This document shows, one piece after another, positions 24,298 to 32,403 of a stretch of 64,000 nucleotides of DNA. The stretch is from Streptomyces sp. NRRL F-525 (GTDB lineage: Bacteria > Actinomycetota > Actinomycetes > Streptomycetales > Streptomycetaceae). The number at the start of each line of letters is the position of its first letter. The stretch's first letter is position 1. The DNA is taken from assembly GCF_000716605.1 (NCBI RefSeq), contig NZ_JNXE01000008.1, positions 124,001 to 188,000 of the forward strand, read 5' to 3'. Both the position numbers and the translations under genes were made by a program. The notes beneath the pieces are model-generated. The model worked only from the letters and a program-made list of their open reading frames with translations, did not search any database and had not been told where the DNA came from.

Positions 24298-25359
24298 ATG
24301 CCCGTGATCCGTACCGCCCCCGTCCCGCTGCGCCGCCGTACCGCGGCCCTCCTCGTCGCGCCCGCCCTGTTGCTCACTGCGTGCGGCGGAACCGACGGCG
24401 ACAGTGCCGACGGCGAGACGGAGAAGTCCGCCGCGGGCTTCCCGCTCACCCTCACCGACTGCGGGCAGAAGGTCACGTTGAAGTCGGCCCCCGAGCGGGT
24501 CGTCTCCCTCAACCAGGGCACCACCGAGATCCTGCTCTCGCTCGGCCTCGCCGACCGTATCGCCGGTACCGCCACCTGGACCGACCCGGTGCTCAAGGGC
24601 CTGGCGAAGGCGAATGCGACGGTGCCGCGCCTTGCCGACAACGCGCCTTCCTTCGAGAAGGTCCTCGACGCCGAACCCGACTTCGTCACGGCCTCCTTCG
24701 TCTCGACGCTCGGCAAGGGCGGGGTCGCGACCCGCGAACAGTTCGAGAAGCTGGGCGTGCCGACGTACGTCTCGCCGTCCGACTGCGCGGGCAAGGACAA
24801 CGACAGCGGCGGCGACGGCTCGCGCAGCACACCGCTCACGCTCGACAGCGTCTACGGCGAGATACGCGACCTGTCCCGGGCGATGGGCGTGAAGGCGCGC
24901 GGCGACAGGCTCGTGGCCCAGTTGAAGGCGCGGGTGACCAAGGCCACCAGGGGACTTGACGCCTCCGGCACCTCCCTCATGTACTGGTTCGCCAACTCCC
25001 AGTCGCCCTACCTGGCCGGCTGCTGCGGCGCCCCCGGCGCCATCACCCGCGCCGTCGGCGCCGAGAACGCCTTCTCCGACACCCACGACGAGTGGCCCCA
25101 GATCAACTGGGAGACCGTCGCCGACCGCGACCCCGACGTCATCGTCCTCGGCGATCTGACCCGCAAGTCGCAGACCGCCGAGACAGCCGAGGCGAAGATC
25201 CACTTCCTGGAGACCAACGCCGCGACCCGCAACCTCACCGCCGTCAAGAAGAAGCGGTACATCCTGCTCAGCGGCCAGGCGATGAACCCCTCCATCCGCA
25301 CCGTCGAAGGGATCGAGCAGGTCGCCGCCGGCCTGCGCGACTTCGGACTCGCCAAGTGA
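24298..25359 (+). CDS. btuF: Cobalamin/corrinoid-type ABC transporter substrate-binding lipoprotein
   Basis: A 353-residue lipoprotein. The signal peptide has lipobox LLTAC with Cys at residue 29. The mature part is a helical-backbone binding protein: APERVVSLNQGTTEILLSLGLADRIAGT, then PSFEKVLDAEPDFVTA, VPTYVSPSDC, and the second lobe with NWETVADRDPDVIVLGDLT and a final GLRDFGLAK. This is the FecB/BtuF class. The preceding B12 riboswitch indicates corrinoid (or cobalt-related) cargo rather than siderophore. Start ATG at 24298 (GTG at 24304 is possible). Overlaps the permease gene by 4 bp (GTGA). Confidence 0.87.
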   Translation: MPVIRTAPVPLRRRTAALLVAPALLLTACGGTDGDSADGETEKSAAGFPLTLTDCGQKVTLKSAPERVVSLNQGTTEILLSLGLADRIAGTATWTDPVLKGLAKANATVPRLADNAPSFEKVLDAEPDFVTASFVSTLGKGGVATREQFEKLGVPTYVSPSDCAGKDNDSGGDGSRSTPLTLDSVYGEIRDLSRAMGVKARGDRLVAQLKARVTKATRGLDASGTSLMYWFANSQSPYLAGCCGAPGAITRAVGAENAFSDTHDEWPQINWETVADRDPDVIVLGDLTRKSQTAETAEAKIHFLETNAATRNLTAVKKKRYILLSGQAMNPSIRTVEGIEQVAAGLRDFGLAK

Positions 25360-26369
25360 CCGTCCGCACCCTGCTGTTGACGGGTGGCGGCCTGGTCGCG
25401 CTGCTGGTCTCCGTGGCCTTCGCGGTGACCATCGGACCCGCCGACATCTCCACGGCCGACGTGTGGGCGTCGGTCGCGGCCCACCTCGGTGGCGGTGAGA
25501 GTTCGCTCGCCCCGCTGCGGGACGGCATCGTCTGGGACCTGCGCATGCCCCGCACGCTGCTCGCCGCCGTCTGCGGCGCCGGGCTCGCGCTGTGCGGTGC
25601 GGTCATGCAGTCCCTGCTGCGCAATCCGCTCGCCGATCCGTTCGTGCTCGGCGTCTCCTCCGGGGCATCCACGGGGGCGGTCGCTGTCGTCGTGCTCGGG
25701 GTGGGCGGCGGGGCCGTGTCGCTGTCGGCGGGCGCCTTCGTCGGTGCCCTGCTCTCCTTCGGGCTGGTGATGCTGCTCAGCCACAGCCTCGGCGCGAGCA
25801 TGGACCGGGTCGTGCTGTCCGGCGTGGCGGCCATGCAACTCTTCTCCGCGCTCACCTCGTTCACGGTGCTGACCTCGGCTGACGCCGAGACCACCAAGGG
25901 TGTGCTGTTCTGGCTCCTCGGCTCGTTGTCGGGCGCCGACTGGGGGCAAGTGGCCCTGTGTGCGGGCGCGTTGGCGCTCGTGCTGGTCGTCTGCCTGGGC
26001 CATGCCACCACGTTGGACGCGTTCGCCTTCGGCGAGGAGGCGGCAGCAGGGCTCGGCGTGAATGTCGCCCGCGCCCGGCTGATCCTGCTCTGCGCCACGG
26101 CACTGCTCACCGCCGTCCTGGTCAGCTGCGCCGGGGCGATCGGCTTCGTCGGCCTGGTCCTGCCGCACGTGACCCGGGCGTTGACCGGTTCCGGGCATGT
26201 GCGGCTGCTGCCGGTCACCGCGCTGACCGGAGCCGTCTTCCTGGTGTGGGTGGACACCCTCGCCCGTACCGTCGTCGATCCCCAGGAGGTGCCGGTGGGG
26301 GTGGTGACGTCGTTGATCGGCGTACCGGCGTTCGTAGTTGTGCTGCACCGGGGCCGGAGGAAGGCATGA
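25356..26369 (+). CDS. btuC: ABC transporter permease, FecCD/BtuC family
   Basis: A 337-residue permease with about ten membrane helices. Typical motifs: ADVWASVAAHLGG, LRMPRTLLAAVCGAGLALCGAVMQSLLRNPLADPFVLGVSSGASTGAV, and late in the protein GAIGFVGLVLPHVTRALTGSGH. It moves the ligand delivered by the lipoprotein. The start is GTG at 25356, overlapping the stop of btuF; its stop in turn overlaps the ATPase start, so all three are translationally coupled under the riboswitch. Confidence 0.92.
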   Translation: MTVRTLLLTGGGLVALLVSVAFAVTIGPADISTADVWASVAAHLGGGESSLAPLRDGIVWDLRMPRTLLAAVCGAGLALCGAVMQSLLRNPLADPFVLGVSSGASTGAVAVVVLGVGGGAVSLSAGAFVGALLSFGLVMLLSHSLGASMDRVVLSGVAAMQLFSALTSFTVLTSADAETTKGVLFWLLGSLSGADWGQVALCAGALALVLVVCLGHATTLDAFAFGEEAAAGLGVNVARARLILLCATALLTAVLVSCAGAIGFVGLVLPHVTRALTGSGHVRLLPVTALTGAVFLVWVDTLARTVVDPQEVPVGVVTSLIGVPAFVVVLHRGRRKA

Positions 26370-27160
26370 GCACCCCCGCTCCGGACACCGGCCTGCACGC
26401 GGACCGGGTGGCCCGCCGCACCGACGGCCGACTCATCGTCGACGGCGTCACCCTCGTCCTGCGCCCTGGAGAGACCGTCGGCCTCCTGGGCCCCAACGGG
26501 TCAGGAAAATCAACACTGTTGCGTCTGCTGGCCGGTGTCTTGCCGACCTCCACCGGAGTCGTCACGCTGGACGGGCGGCCACTCCCCGAGGTCGGGCGCC
26601 GCGCGACCGCCCGCCGTATCGCCACCGTCGAGCAACACACCCACACCCAGACCGAGTTGACCGTCCGCGAGGTCGTCGCCCTCGGCCGCATCCCGCACCG
26701 CCGCGCCTGGTCACCGGCGTCGGCCGCCGACGCCCGCGCCGTCACCGAGGCCCTGGAACGCACCGGACTGGCCGACCGAGCCGCCCAGTCCTGGCACACC
26801 CTCTCCGGAGGAGAACGCCAACGCGCCCAGATCGCCCGCGCGTTGGCCCAGGAACCCCGCGAACTGCTCCTCGACGAACCGACCAACCACCTGGACATCC
26901 AGCACCAGTTGGACCTCCTCGACCTGATCGCCGACCTCCCGGTCACCACCGTGATCGCCCTGCACGACCTCAACCTCGCCGCGATGTACTGCGACCGCCT
27001 GCTCGTCCTCGACACCGGCCGCACGGTGGCCGAGGGGACCCCGACCGAGGTCCTCACCCCGGCCCTCATCAAGGACGTCTACGGGGTCCGCGCCGAGGTC
27101 GGCCACGACCCCGGGCATCCGGTGATCCGGTTCCTGCGGCGGGGGAGCGGAACGCCGTAG
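26366..27160 (+). CDS. btuD: ABC transporter ATP-binding protein, BtuD/FecE type
   Basis: A 264-residue ATPase. Walker A is GPNGSGKST at residues 42-50, the Q-loop region is VEQHTHTQTELTVREVVALGR, the signature is LSGGERQRAQIARAL, Walker B is LLLDEPTNHLDIQHQLDLL, and the H-loop is VIALHDLNLAAMYCDRL. All residues needed for activity are present. Last gene of the riboswitch-controlled operon. Converges on an SDR gene 40 bp away. Confidence 0.93.
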   Translation: MSTPAPDTGLHADRVARRTDGRLIVDGVTLVLRPGETVGLLGPNGSGKSTLLRLLAGVLPTSTGVVTLDGRPLPEVGRRATARRIATVEQHTHTQTELTVREVVALGRIPHRRAWSPASAADARAVTEALERTGLADRAAQSWHTLSGGERQRAQIARALAQEPRELLLDEPTNHLDIQHQLDLLDLIADLPVTTVIALHDLNLAAMYCDRLLVLDTGRTVAEGTPTEVLTPALIKDVYGVRAEVGHDPGHPVIRFLRRGSGTP

Positions 27161-27199
27161 CGGCGGGCTCCAACTTGCCGACGCGGAGCCGGGGTTGGG

Positions 27200-27979
27200 C
27201 TAGTGGGCGGAGAATCCTCCGTCCACGAACACCGACTGCCCGGTGACATAGGCGGAGGCGCGGCTCGCCAGGAACACCACCGCGCCCGCGAAGTCCTCGG
27301 CAAGGCCGTTGCGGCCGATCAGGGTGCGCGCGGCCAGGGCCCTCACCATCTCCGGGTCGGAGGACAGCCGTTCGTTGAGCGGGGTCATCACGAAACCCGG
27401 GACCAGGGTGTTGCAGGTGACCCCGTGCGGCGACCAGGCTTCGGCCTGGGAGCGGGCCAGGGACTCCAACGCGCCCTTGGAGACCCCGTAGGCGCCGCTC
27501 TGTGCGAACGCTCGGTGGGCCTGCTGGGAGGTGATGTGGATGATGCGGCCGAAGCCCCGCTCGGCCATGCCGGGGCCGAAGCGCCGGCCCAGGAGGTGGG
27601 GCGCCTCCAGGTTCAGGGCCATCGTGGTGTCCCACACCTCGTCGCTCAACTCGCCCATCGGCGGGCGCAGGTTGATGCCGGCGCTGTTCACGAGGATGTC
27701 CGGTTCGCCGAAGACCTCGGCTGCCGCTTGTGCCGCGGCTCGGACGCCGTCCCGGGTGGCCAGATCGCCGCTCACCCACGCCGCTCGGCAGCCCTCCGCC
27801 GTCAACTCGTCGACCGTGGCGGCCAGTTCCTTCTCCCTGCGTGCCACAACGACCACTTGGGCCCCCGCCCGCGCGAGCGCTCCGGCGGCGGCCCGGCCGA
27901 TGCCGGAGCTGCCGCCTGTGACGACGGCGACCCGGCCGTCCAGGGAGAAGAGTTCGGAGAGGTAGTCGCTGGAGATCAT
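27200..27979 (-). CDS. Short-chain dehydrogenase/reductase (SDR)
   Basis: A 259-residue classical SDR: TGGSSGIG cofactor loop at residues 21-28, NSAG at about 98-101, the catalytic Ser in HITSQQ and the Tyr-x3-Lys pair in GAYGVSKGALES, and a C-terminal YVTGQSVFVDGGF. The ARREKEL stretch after the second strand suggests NADP(H) preference. Substrate unknown. It lies 55 bp after the SnoaL-like gene in the same direction, forming a two-gene unit divergent from an HxlR regulator, which probably controls it. Confidence 0.92.
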   Translation of the reverse strand: MISSDYLSELFSLDGRVAVVTGGSSGIGRAAAGALARAGAQVVVVARREKELAATVDELTAEGCRAAWVSGDLATRDGVRAAAQAAAEVFGEPDILVNSAGINLRPPMGELSDEVWDTTMALNLEAPHLLGRRFGPGMAERGFGRIIHITSQQAHRAFAQSGAYGVSKGALESLARSQAEAWSPHGVTCNTLVPGFVMTPLNERLSSDPEMVRALAARTLIGRNGLAEDFAGAVVFLASRASAYVTGQSVFVDGGFSAH

Positions 27980-28034
27980 TCCGGCAGCTTAGGAGGTGGC
28001 TCCTCGATCGGCGACCTTGTTGTTCCGGCCGTGC

Positions 28035-28394
28035 TCAGGGCTCGATGACGAGGCGTTCGACGAGGTCGTCGCGGAGCGTGAACCGGTAGTGCAGATCGAC
28101 GGTGCCGCCGGGGAAGTTGCCTTCGAGGTGGTGTGTGGCGACGTAGTGGGCGGCGTCGGCCTGCTGGGCGCCGGTGAGACGGATGGTGTACGTGAATTCG
28201 GACGCGGCTCGCCCCAGCCACCGCTCGATCGCCGCGATGCCCTCGTAGGTGTTCCCGTCGTCGATCACCACGGCGTCGTGGGTGAACGCGGTGACGGCGG
28301 AGGCGGTGTCGTGGGCGCGGTGTGCGTTCAGGTAGCGGGTGATCGCCGGGGGCAGCGCGTTCGGGGCGATGTCCTGCAGTCGGTCGTCGTACAT
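28035..28394 (-). CDS. SnoaL-like (NTF2-fold) protein
   Basis: A 119-residue NTF2-like protein: AITRYLNAHRAHDTASAVTAFTHDAVVIDDGNTYEGIAAIERWLGRA at the front and HYVATHHLEGNFPGGTVDLHYRFTLRDDLVERLVIEP at the end. It has the shape of nuclear transport factor 2/SnoaL proteins used as ligand-binding or small catalytic domains. ATG at 28394 with AGGGA upstream. First gene of the SDR unit. Confidence 0.87.
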   Translation of the reverse strand: MYDDRLQDIAPNALPPAITRYLNAHRAHDTASAVTAFTHDAVVIDDGNTYEGIAAIERWLGRAASEFTYTIRLTGAQQADAAHYVATHHLEGNFPGGTVDLHYRFTLRDDLVERLVIEP

Positions 28395-28444
28395 GACGGT
28401 CCCTACGGTGGTGGCGGGTTCGGACGGTGGGGTCGGCCCAGGTG

Positions 28445-28487
28445 TTACTGCTAAAATAGAAGCTACTGACTTCGACTTTAGCAGTAA
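28445..28487. promoter_or_regulatory. Operator between SnoaL/SDR operon and HxlR gene
   Basis: Perfect 11-bp inverted repeat TTACTGCTAAA (28445-28455) / TTTAGCAGTAA (28477-28487), with a less perfect inner extension AGAAG/CTTCG. It is unusually AT-rich for the region and covers the divergent promoter zone ending 8 bp before the HxlR start. Probably the HxlR binding site. Confidence 0.75.
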
Positions 28488-28495
28488 CTGAGGGG

Positions 28496-29014
28496 ATGGT
28501 CGCCGTGGCAAGCCGGATCAGGCTGGAGGACCGGGAGTGCCCGCTGTCCACGACGGTGCAGCATGTCGGCGAGTGGTGGACGCTGCTGATCCTCCACGAC
28601 GCCTTCGACGGCTACCGCCGCTTCGACCAGTTCCAGGAGAGCCTGGGCATCTCCTCCAGCATGCTCACCACCCGGCTGAGGACCCTCGTCGAGGACGGGC
28701 TGCTGGAGCGCAGGCCGTACCAGACCAACCCCGTCCGCCACGAGTACGTGCTGACCGGGCTCGGACACTCCCTTCGGCCGGTGGTCGTGGCCCTGGCCGC
28801 GTGGGGCAATTCCCGCCTCGCGCCGGAGGATCGCAGCATGATCCTGGTCGACGCGCGGAGCGGCGAGGAGGTCGAGCCCGTCGTGGTCGATGCCAGGACG
28901 GGCCGCCGGCTCGACGACAGCGACACGTACGTCTTCACGGCCGGCCCCGCGGCAAGCGACGCCATGCGCGACCGCTACGGGCGGCAGGGCCCTCGCACCG
29001 GTGGCACCAACTAG
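28496..29014 (+). CDS. HxlR-family transcriptional regulator
   Basis: A 172-residue winged-helix regulator. The HxlR core spans residues 12-105: RECPLSTTVQHVGEWWTLLILHDAFDGYRRFDQFQESLGISSSMLTTRLRTLVEDGLLERRPYQ, with the conserved Cys in RECP that can act as a redox or electrophile sensor. The tail (residues 110-172) is an extension of unknown role. The start may be ATG at 28496 or GTG at 28505, the latter with GAGGGG at better distance. It is divergent from the SnoaL/SDR genes across a strong palindrome, pointing to control of those genes and of itself. Confidence 0.9.
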   Translation: MVAVASRIRLEDRECPLSTTVQHVGEWWTLLILHDAFDGYRRFDQFQESLGISSSMLTTRLRTLVEDGLLERRPYQTNPVRHEYVLTGLGHSLRPVVVALAAWGNSRLAPEDRSMILVDARSGEEVEPVVVDARTGRRLDDSDTYVFTAGPAASDAMRDRYGRQGPRTGGTN

Positions 29015-29027
29015 GTACCATCGCGGT

Positions 29028-29264
29028 ATGCCATCACTGAATGTGTCCTTCACCGAAGAGGAACTCGAGGGAGTGCGCGCGGCCGCCGCCGCCGAGGGGA
29101 AGAGTCTCAAGCAGTATCTGCACGACCTCGGTGTGCGTGAGATGCAGCGCGGTCAGTTCGTCGCCGGGGCCTCCGTGTGGGCCGAGCGGCTGCGCGGGGA
29201 GTTCGACGACGCCTTCCCCGACGAGGTGCCGCCCGCCGAGCGTGACGGGGCCGCGGCCGCCTGA
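29028..29264 (+). CDS. Antitoxin-like CopG/RHH-type small protein
   Basis: A 78-residue protein beginning PSLNVSFTEEELEGVRAAAAAEGKSLKQYLHDLGVREM, the strand-helix-helix form of ribbon-helix-helix DNA-binding antitoxins, with an acidic, Ala-rich tail that would bind the toxin. Its stop overlaps the toxin start (TGATG). The pair is of the kind annotated as Fic/Doc-type toxin-antitoxin modules in Streptomyces. Confidence 0.8.
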   Translation: MPSLNVSFTEEELEGVRAAAAAEGKSLKQYLHDLGVREMQRGQFVAGASVWAERLRGEFDDAFPDEVPPAERDGAAAA

Positions 29265-29641
29265 TGCACCTGTACATCGACGTCTCCTGGCTGCTCGACG
29301 TCCAGGAGGCCGCCCTCGGCCGCGAGGACATGTCGGTCTCCGACTACTCCGCGCTCGTGGCCGCCGTATCGCGGCACAAGACCAAACTGCCGACCCTCGC
29401 CGCGGCCGACCCGGACGCCGCGTGGCGGGCTGCCGCGCTCATGCACACCATCGTGCGCCTGGAGCCGCTGCCGCACCGCAACAGCCTCTACGCCGCGTTC
29501 GTCGCCGCCCAGTACATGGGCCAGTCCGGCGAGGGGATCGACCCGCCCTACGGCGCCCTCTCCGACCTCGTGCGCAAGATCCGCGACACCCGTGTCGGAG
29601 TCCTCGCCGTCGCCGACCAGTTGCGCTCCTGGAAGGTCTGA
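29264..29641 (+). CDS. Doc-like (Fic-family) toxin component
   Basis: A 125-residue protein: HLYIDVSWLLDVQEAAL, then SVSDYSALVAAVSRH, AAWRAAALMHTIVRLEPLPHRNSLYAAFVAAQYM and GIDPPYGALSDLVRKIR. The helix layout is that of Doc-type Fic proteins, and PLPHRNSLYAA falls where the Fic active-site loop HPFxx(G/A)N is expected, but only a His, an Arg and an Asn are in roughly matching places. It may be a degenerate or altered Fic toxin. Translationally coupled to the antitoxin. Confidence 0.75.
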   Translation: MHLYIDVSWLLDVQEAALGREDMSVSDYSALVAAVSRHKTKLPTLAAADPDAAWRAAALMHTIVRLEPLPHRNSLYAAFVAAQYMGQSGEGIDPPYGALSDLVRKIRDTRVGVLAVADQLRSWKV

Positions 29642-29681
29642 CCTGCAGCGGGCCGTTCGTTCACCTGCGTAGGCTGTCCCC

Positions 29682-30638
29682 GTGTCCACCGCCCGTCTGC
29701 GTCGCGTCGCCGTCCTCGTCCTCGAAGGCGCCAAGCCGCTCGACGTCGGGATCCCCGCGCAGGTGTTCACCACGCGGGCGAGCATGCCGTACGAGGTGCG
29801 GTTGTGCGGTGCGGCGCCCGGGCTGGTGACGGGTGGCGACGGGCTGTCGTACCACGTCGCCGACGGTCTCGACGCGGTGACCTGGGCCGACATCGTCTTC
29901 CTGCCCGGGTATCGCTTTCCGGACCGCGAGGATCCGCCGACGGCCGTCCTCGACGCGCTGATCGCCGCGCACGACCGGGGCGCGCGGCTCGCCGCGATCT
30001 CGACCGGGGCCTTCGCGCTCGCCGCGACGGGGCTGCTCGACGGGAAGCGTGCCACGACGCACTGGCACTACACGCGGGCGCTCGCGACGAAGTACCCGCT
30101 CGTCCAGGTCGACGAGAACGTCCTGTTCGTCGACGAGGGCAGCGTGCTGACGTCGGCGGGCGCCGCCTCGGGCATCGACCTGTGCCTGCACATCCTGCGC
30201 GGCGACCTCGGAGTGGCCGCGTCCAACCACGCGGCCCGGCGCCTGGTCGCGGCCCCCTACCGCAGCGGCGGTCAGGCGCAGTACGTGCCGCGCAGTGTGC
30301 CCGAGCCGCTCGGTGAACGGTTCGCCGCCACCCGCGAGTGGGCACTGCACCGGCTCGGCGAGCCCCTCACCCTGGAGACGTTGGCGCGACAGGCCGCGGT
30401 GTCGCCGCGCACCTTCTCGCGGCGCTTCGTCGACGAGACCGGCTACACGCCGATGCAGTGGGTCATGCGCGCCCGTATCGACATGGCCCGCGAGCTGCTC
30501 GAACGATCCGAGCGCAGCGTCGAGCAGATCGCCGCCGACGTCGGTCTCGGCACCGGCGCGAACCTCCGGCTGCACTTCCACCGGCTTCTGGGTACGACGC
30601 CGAGCGAATACCGGCGGACCTTCGCGCAGGGGGAGTAG
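29682..30638 (+). CDS. GlxA-family AraC-type transcriptional regulator
   Basis: A 318-residue regulator with two domains. Residues 8-190 are a DJ-1/PfpI-like domain (VAVLVLEGAKPLDVGIPAQVF, ADIVFLPGYR, AAISTGAFALAATGLLDGKRATTHW) in which the usual nucleophile cysteine position holds Ser, so it should act as a ligand sensor. Residues 215-318 are two AraC helix-turn-helix motifs: TLETLARQAAVSPRTFSRRFVDETGYTPMQWVMRARIDMARELLE and VEQIAADVGLGTGANLRLHFHRLLGTTPSEYRRTF. GTG start at 29682. No obvious target gene adjoins it. Confidence 0.9.
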   Translation: MSTARLRRVAVLVLEGAKPLDVGIPAQVFTTRASMPYEVRLCGAAPGLVTGGDGLSYHVADGLDAVTWADIVFLPGYRFPDREDPPTAVLDALIAAHDRGARLAAISTGAFALAATGLLDGKRATTHWHYTRALATKYPLVQVDENVLFVDEGSVLTSAGAASGIDLCLHILRGDLGVAASNHAARRLVAAPYRSGGQAQYVPRSVPEPLGERFAATREWALHRLGEPLTLETLARQAAVSPRTFSRRFVDETGYTPMQWVMRARIDMARELLERSERSVEQIAADVGLGTGANLRLHFHRLLGTTPSEYRRTFAQGE

Positions 30639-30648
30639 CCCGGCCCTG

Positions 30649-30666
30649 TCCCGCGGTGTGGCGGGA
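30649..30666 (+). terminator. Weak hairpin after the AraC-type gene
   Basis: 6-bp GC arms TCCCGC/GCGGGA with a 6-base loop, 11 bp after the stop at 30638. Confidence 0.35.
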
Positions 30667-30749
30667 TCCTTTTGAACCATGGCGATCGCGCCACTGTCCG
30701 CGACGGTCGCCGCGCGCGAGCCTGGTGGGGAACCGAAGGGACTTACCTC

Positions 30750-31748
30750 ATGACTCGCATTGCCATCAATGGATTCGGCCGCATCGGACGCAATGTGCTG
30801 CGCGCCCTGCTCGAACGCGACACCGACCTCGAGGTCGTCGCCGTCAACGACCTTACGGAGCCCGCCACTTTGGCGCGGCTGCTCGCCTTCGACACGACGT
30901 CCGGGCGGCTCGGCCGCCCCGTGACCGTCGACGGGGACACCCTTGTCGTCGACGGCCGGCGCATCAAGGTCCTGGCCGAGCGCGAACCGGCCGACCTGCC
31001 CTGGGCCGAGCTCGAAGTGGACCTTGTGCTGGAGGCCACCGGCCGTTTCACCTCCGCCAAGGCCGCCCGCGCCCACCTCGACGCGGGCGCGCGCAAGGTA
31101 CTCGTCAGCGCGCCCTCGGACGGCGCCGACGTCACCCTCGCGTTCGGGGTCAACAACGACGCCTACGACCCGGCCACGCACACCATCGTGTCGAACGCCT
31201 CCTGCACGACCAACGCGCTGGCACCCCTCGCCGCGGTCCTCGACGAACTCGCCGGTATCGAGCACGGCTTCATGACCACGGTGCACGCCTACACGCAGGA
31301 GCAGAACCTCCAGGACGGCCCGCACCGCGACGCCCGCCGTGCCCGTGCCGCCGCGGTCAACATCGTGCCGACCACGACGGGCGCCGCGAAGGCGATCGGC
31401 CATGTACTGCCCAACCTGGACGGCAGGTTGTCGGGCGACTCGATCCGCGTGCCCGTACCGGTGGGCTCGATCGTCGAGCTCAACACCACCGTCTCCCGGG
31501 ACGTGACCCGCGAGGACGTGCTCGCCGCCTACCGCACCGCGGCCGAGGGCCCCCTTGCCGGTGTCCTCGAGTACTCCGAAGACGCGCTCGTCTCCTCGGA
31601 CATCACCGGCAACCCGGCGTCGTCGATCTTCGACTCCGCCCTCACCCGTGTCGACGGCCGCCATGTGAAGGTCGTCGCCTGGTACGACAACGAGTGGGGT
31701 TTCTCGAACCGTGTGATCGACACGCTCGAACTCCTCGCCGCGGGCTGA
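30750..31748 (+). CDS. gap: Type I glyceraldehyde-3-phosphate dehydrogenase
   Basis: A 332-residue glycolytic enzyme oxidising glyceraldehyde-3-phosphate to 1,3-bisphosphoglycerate. Seen: NAD-binding INGFGRIGRN at residues 6-15, catalytic SNASCTTN with the active-site Cys near 151, the HAYTQEQNLQDGPH region, RAAAVNIVPTTTGAAKA, and C-terminal WYDNEWGFSNRV. All are intact. ATG at 30750 with GAAGGGA upstream. It stands alone, not with pgk/tpi, so it is likely a second copy; the main glycolytic gap of Streptomyces is usually in a pgk-tpi operon. Confidence 0.95.
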   Translation: MTRIAINGFGRIGRNVLRALLERDTDLEVVAVNDLTEPATLARLLAFDTTSGRLGRPVTVDGDTLVVDGRRIKVLAEREPADLPWAELEVDLVLEATGRFTSAKAARAHLDAGARKVLVSAPSDGADVTLAFGVNNDAYDPATHTIVSNASCTTNALAPLAAVLDELAGIEHGFMTTVHAYTQEQNLQDGPHRDARRARAAAVNIVPTTTGAAKAIGHVLPNLDGRLSGDSIRVPVPVGSIVELNTTVSRDVTREDVLAAYRTAAEGPLAGVLEYSEDALVSSDITGNPASSIFDSALTRVDGRHVKVVAWYDNEWGFSNRVIDTLELLAAG

Positions 31749-31758
31749 CCGCGGTCGT

Positions 31759-32250
31759 CTAGAGGTCGCGCTGGTACCAAGTGCCCTGCTTGCCGCCGAG
31801 GTTCGAGGGGTGGGCAGGGCCGTCCGGGCTGAAGCCGGCCTTGGTCAGCACCCTTTGGGATGCGATGTTCCCGTGGGAGGTGGCCGCTCTGATTGTGCGC
31901 AGGCCGTGCTGGGAGGCTGCCAGTCGGCACAGTTCCTTGACGGTCGAGGTCGCCACGCCCTGACCAGTTACGTGCTGCGCCACCCGGTAGCCGAGTACCG
32001 CCATGTGCTCCTCGGTGATGTCGACCAGGTTGAACCTGCCGAGGACCGAGCCGTCCTCGGCGACGAGCACGTAGAAGGCGCAGACGCCGGCCTTCTGTTC
32101 GGCCAGCAACGCGTCGAACCGGGCGGTGAACTCGTCGAAGTAGGCGTCGCCGCGGTCGGAGATCGTGCCGGCGAAGTAGGTGCGGTTGGCCACCTCGAAG
32201 GCGAGGACCGCCGGGGCGTGCTCGGCGCGGAGCGGCTGTAGTTCGGGCAT
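31759..32250 (-). CDS. GNAT-family N-acetyltransferase
   Basis: A 163-residue RimJ/RimL-like acetyltransferase: LQPLRAEHAPAVLAFEVANR at the front, FNLVDITEEHMAVLGYRVAQHVTGQGVATSTVKELCRLA with the acetyl-CoA Q-x-x-G-x-G/A loop (HVTGQGVATS), and GLRTIRAATSHGNIASQRVLTKAGF near the end, a standard RimJ-like motif. The acceptor is unknown. ATG at 32250. Converges on the gap gene with a 10-bp gap. Confidence 0.9.
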   Translation of the reverse strand: MPELQPLRAEHAPAVLAFEVANRTYFAGTISDRGDAYFDEFTARFDALLAEQKAGVCAFYVLVAEDGSVLGRFNLVDITEEHMAVLGYRVAQHVTGQGVATSTVKELCRLAASQHGLRTIRAATSHGNIASQRVLTKAGFSPDGPAHPSNLGGKQGTWYQRDL

Positions 32251-32403
32251 CTTCCGTACCTGTTCGGGGAGTTGGTCACATTCTGACGAGGTGGCCATTG
32301 AAGCCCATCGGCCCCACGAGCCACATCGGCCTGAGGTCGTAAGGGATGCCCGGAACGTATCTCCGGTATCTCCCCTAGCACGCCAACAGCCCACCAGATT
32401 GGA

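Noticed and set aside
23860..25203. Minus-strand extension of the universal stress protein frame to 730 codons
   Set aside because: The Usp domain starts at the ATG at 23859 with a GGAGG site; the extension is antisense to the B12 riboswitch and the binding-protein gene.
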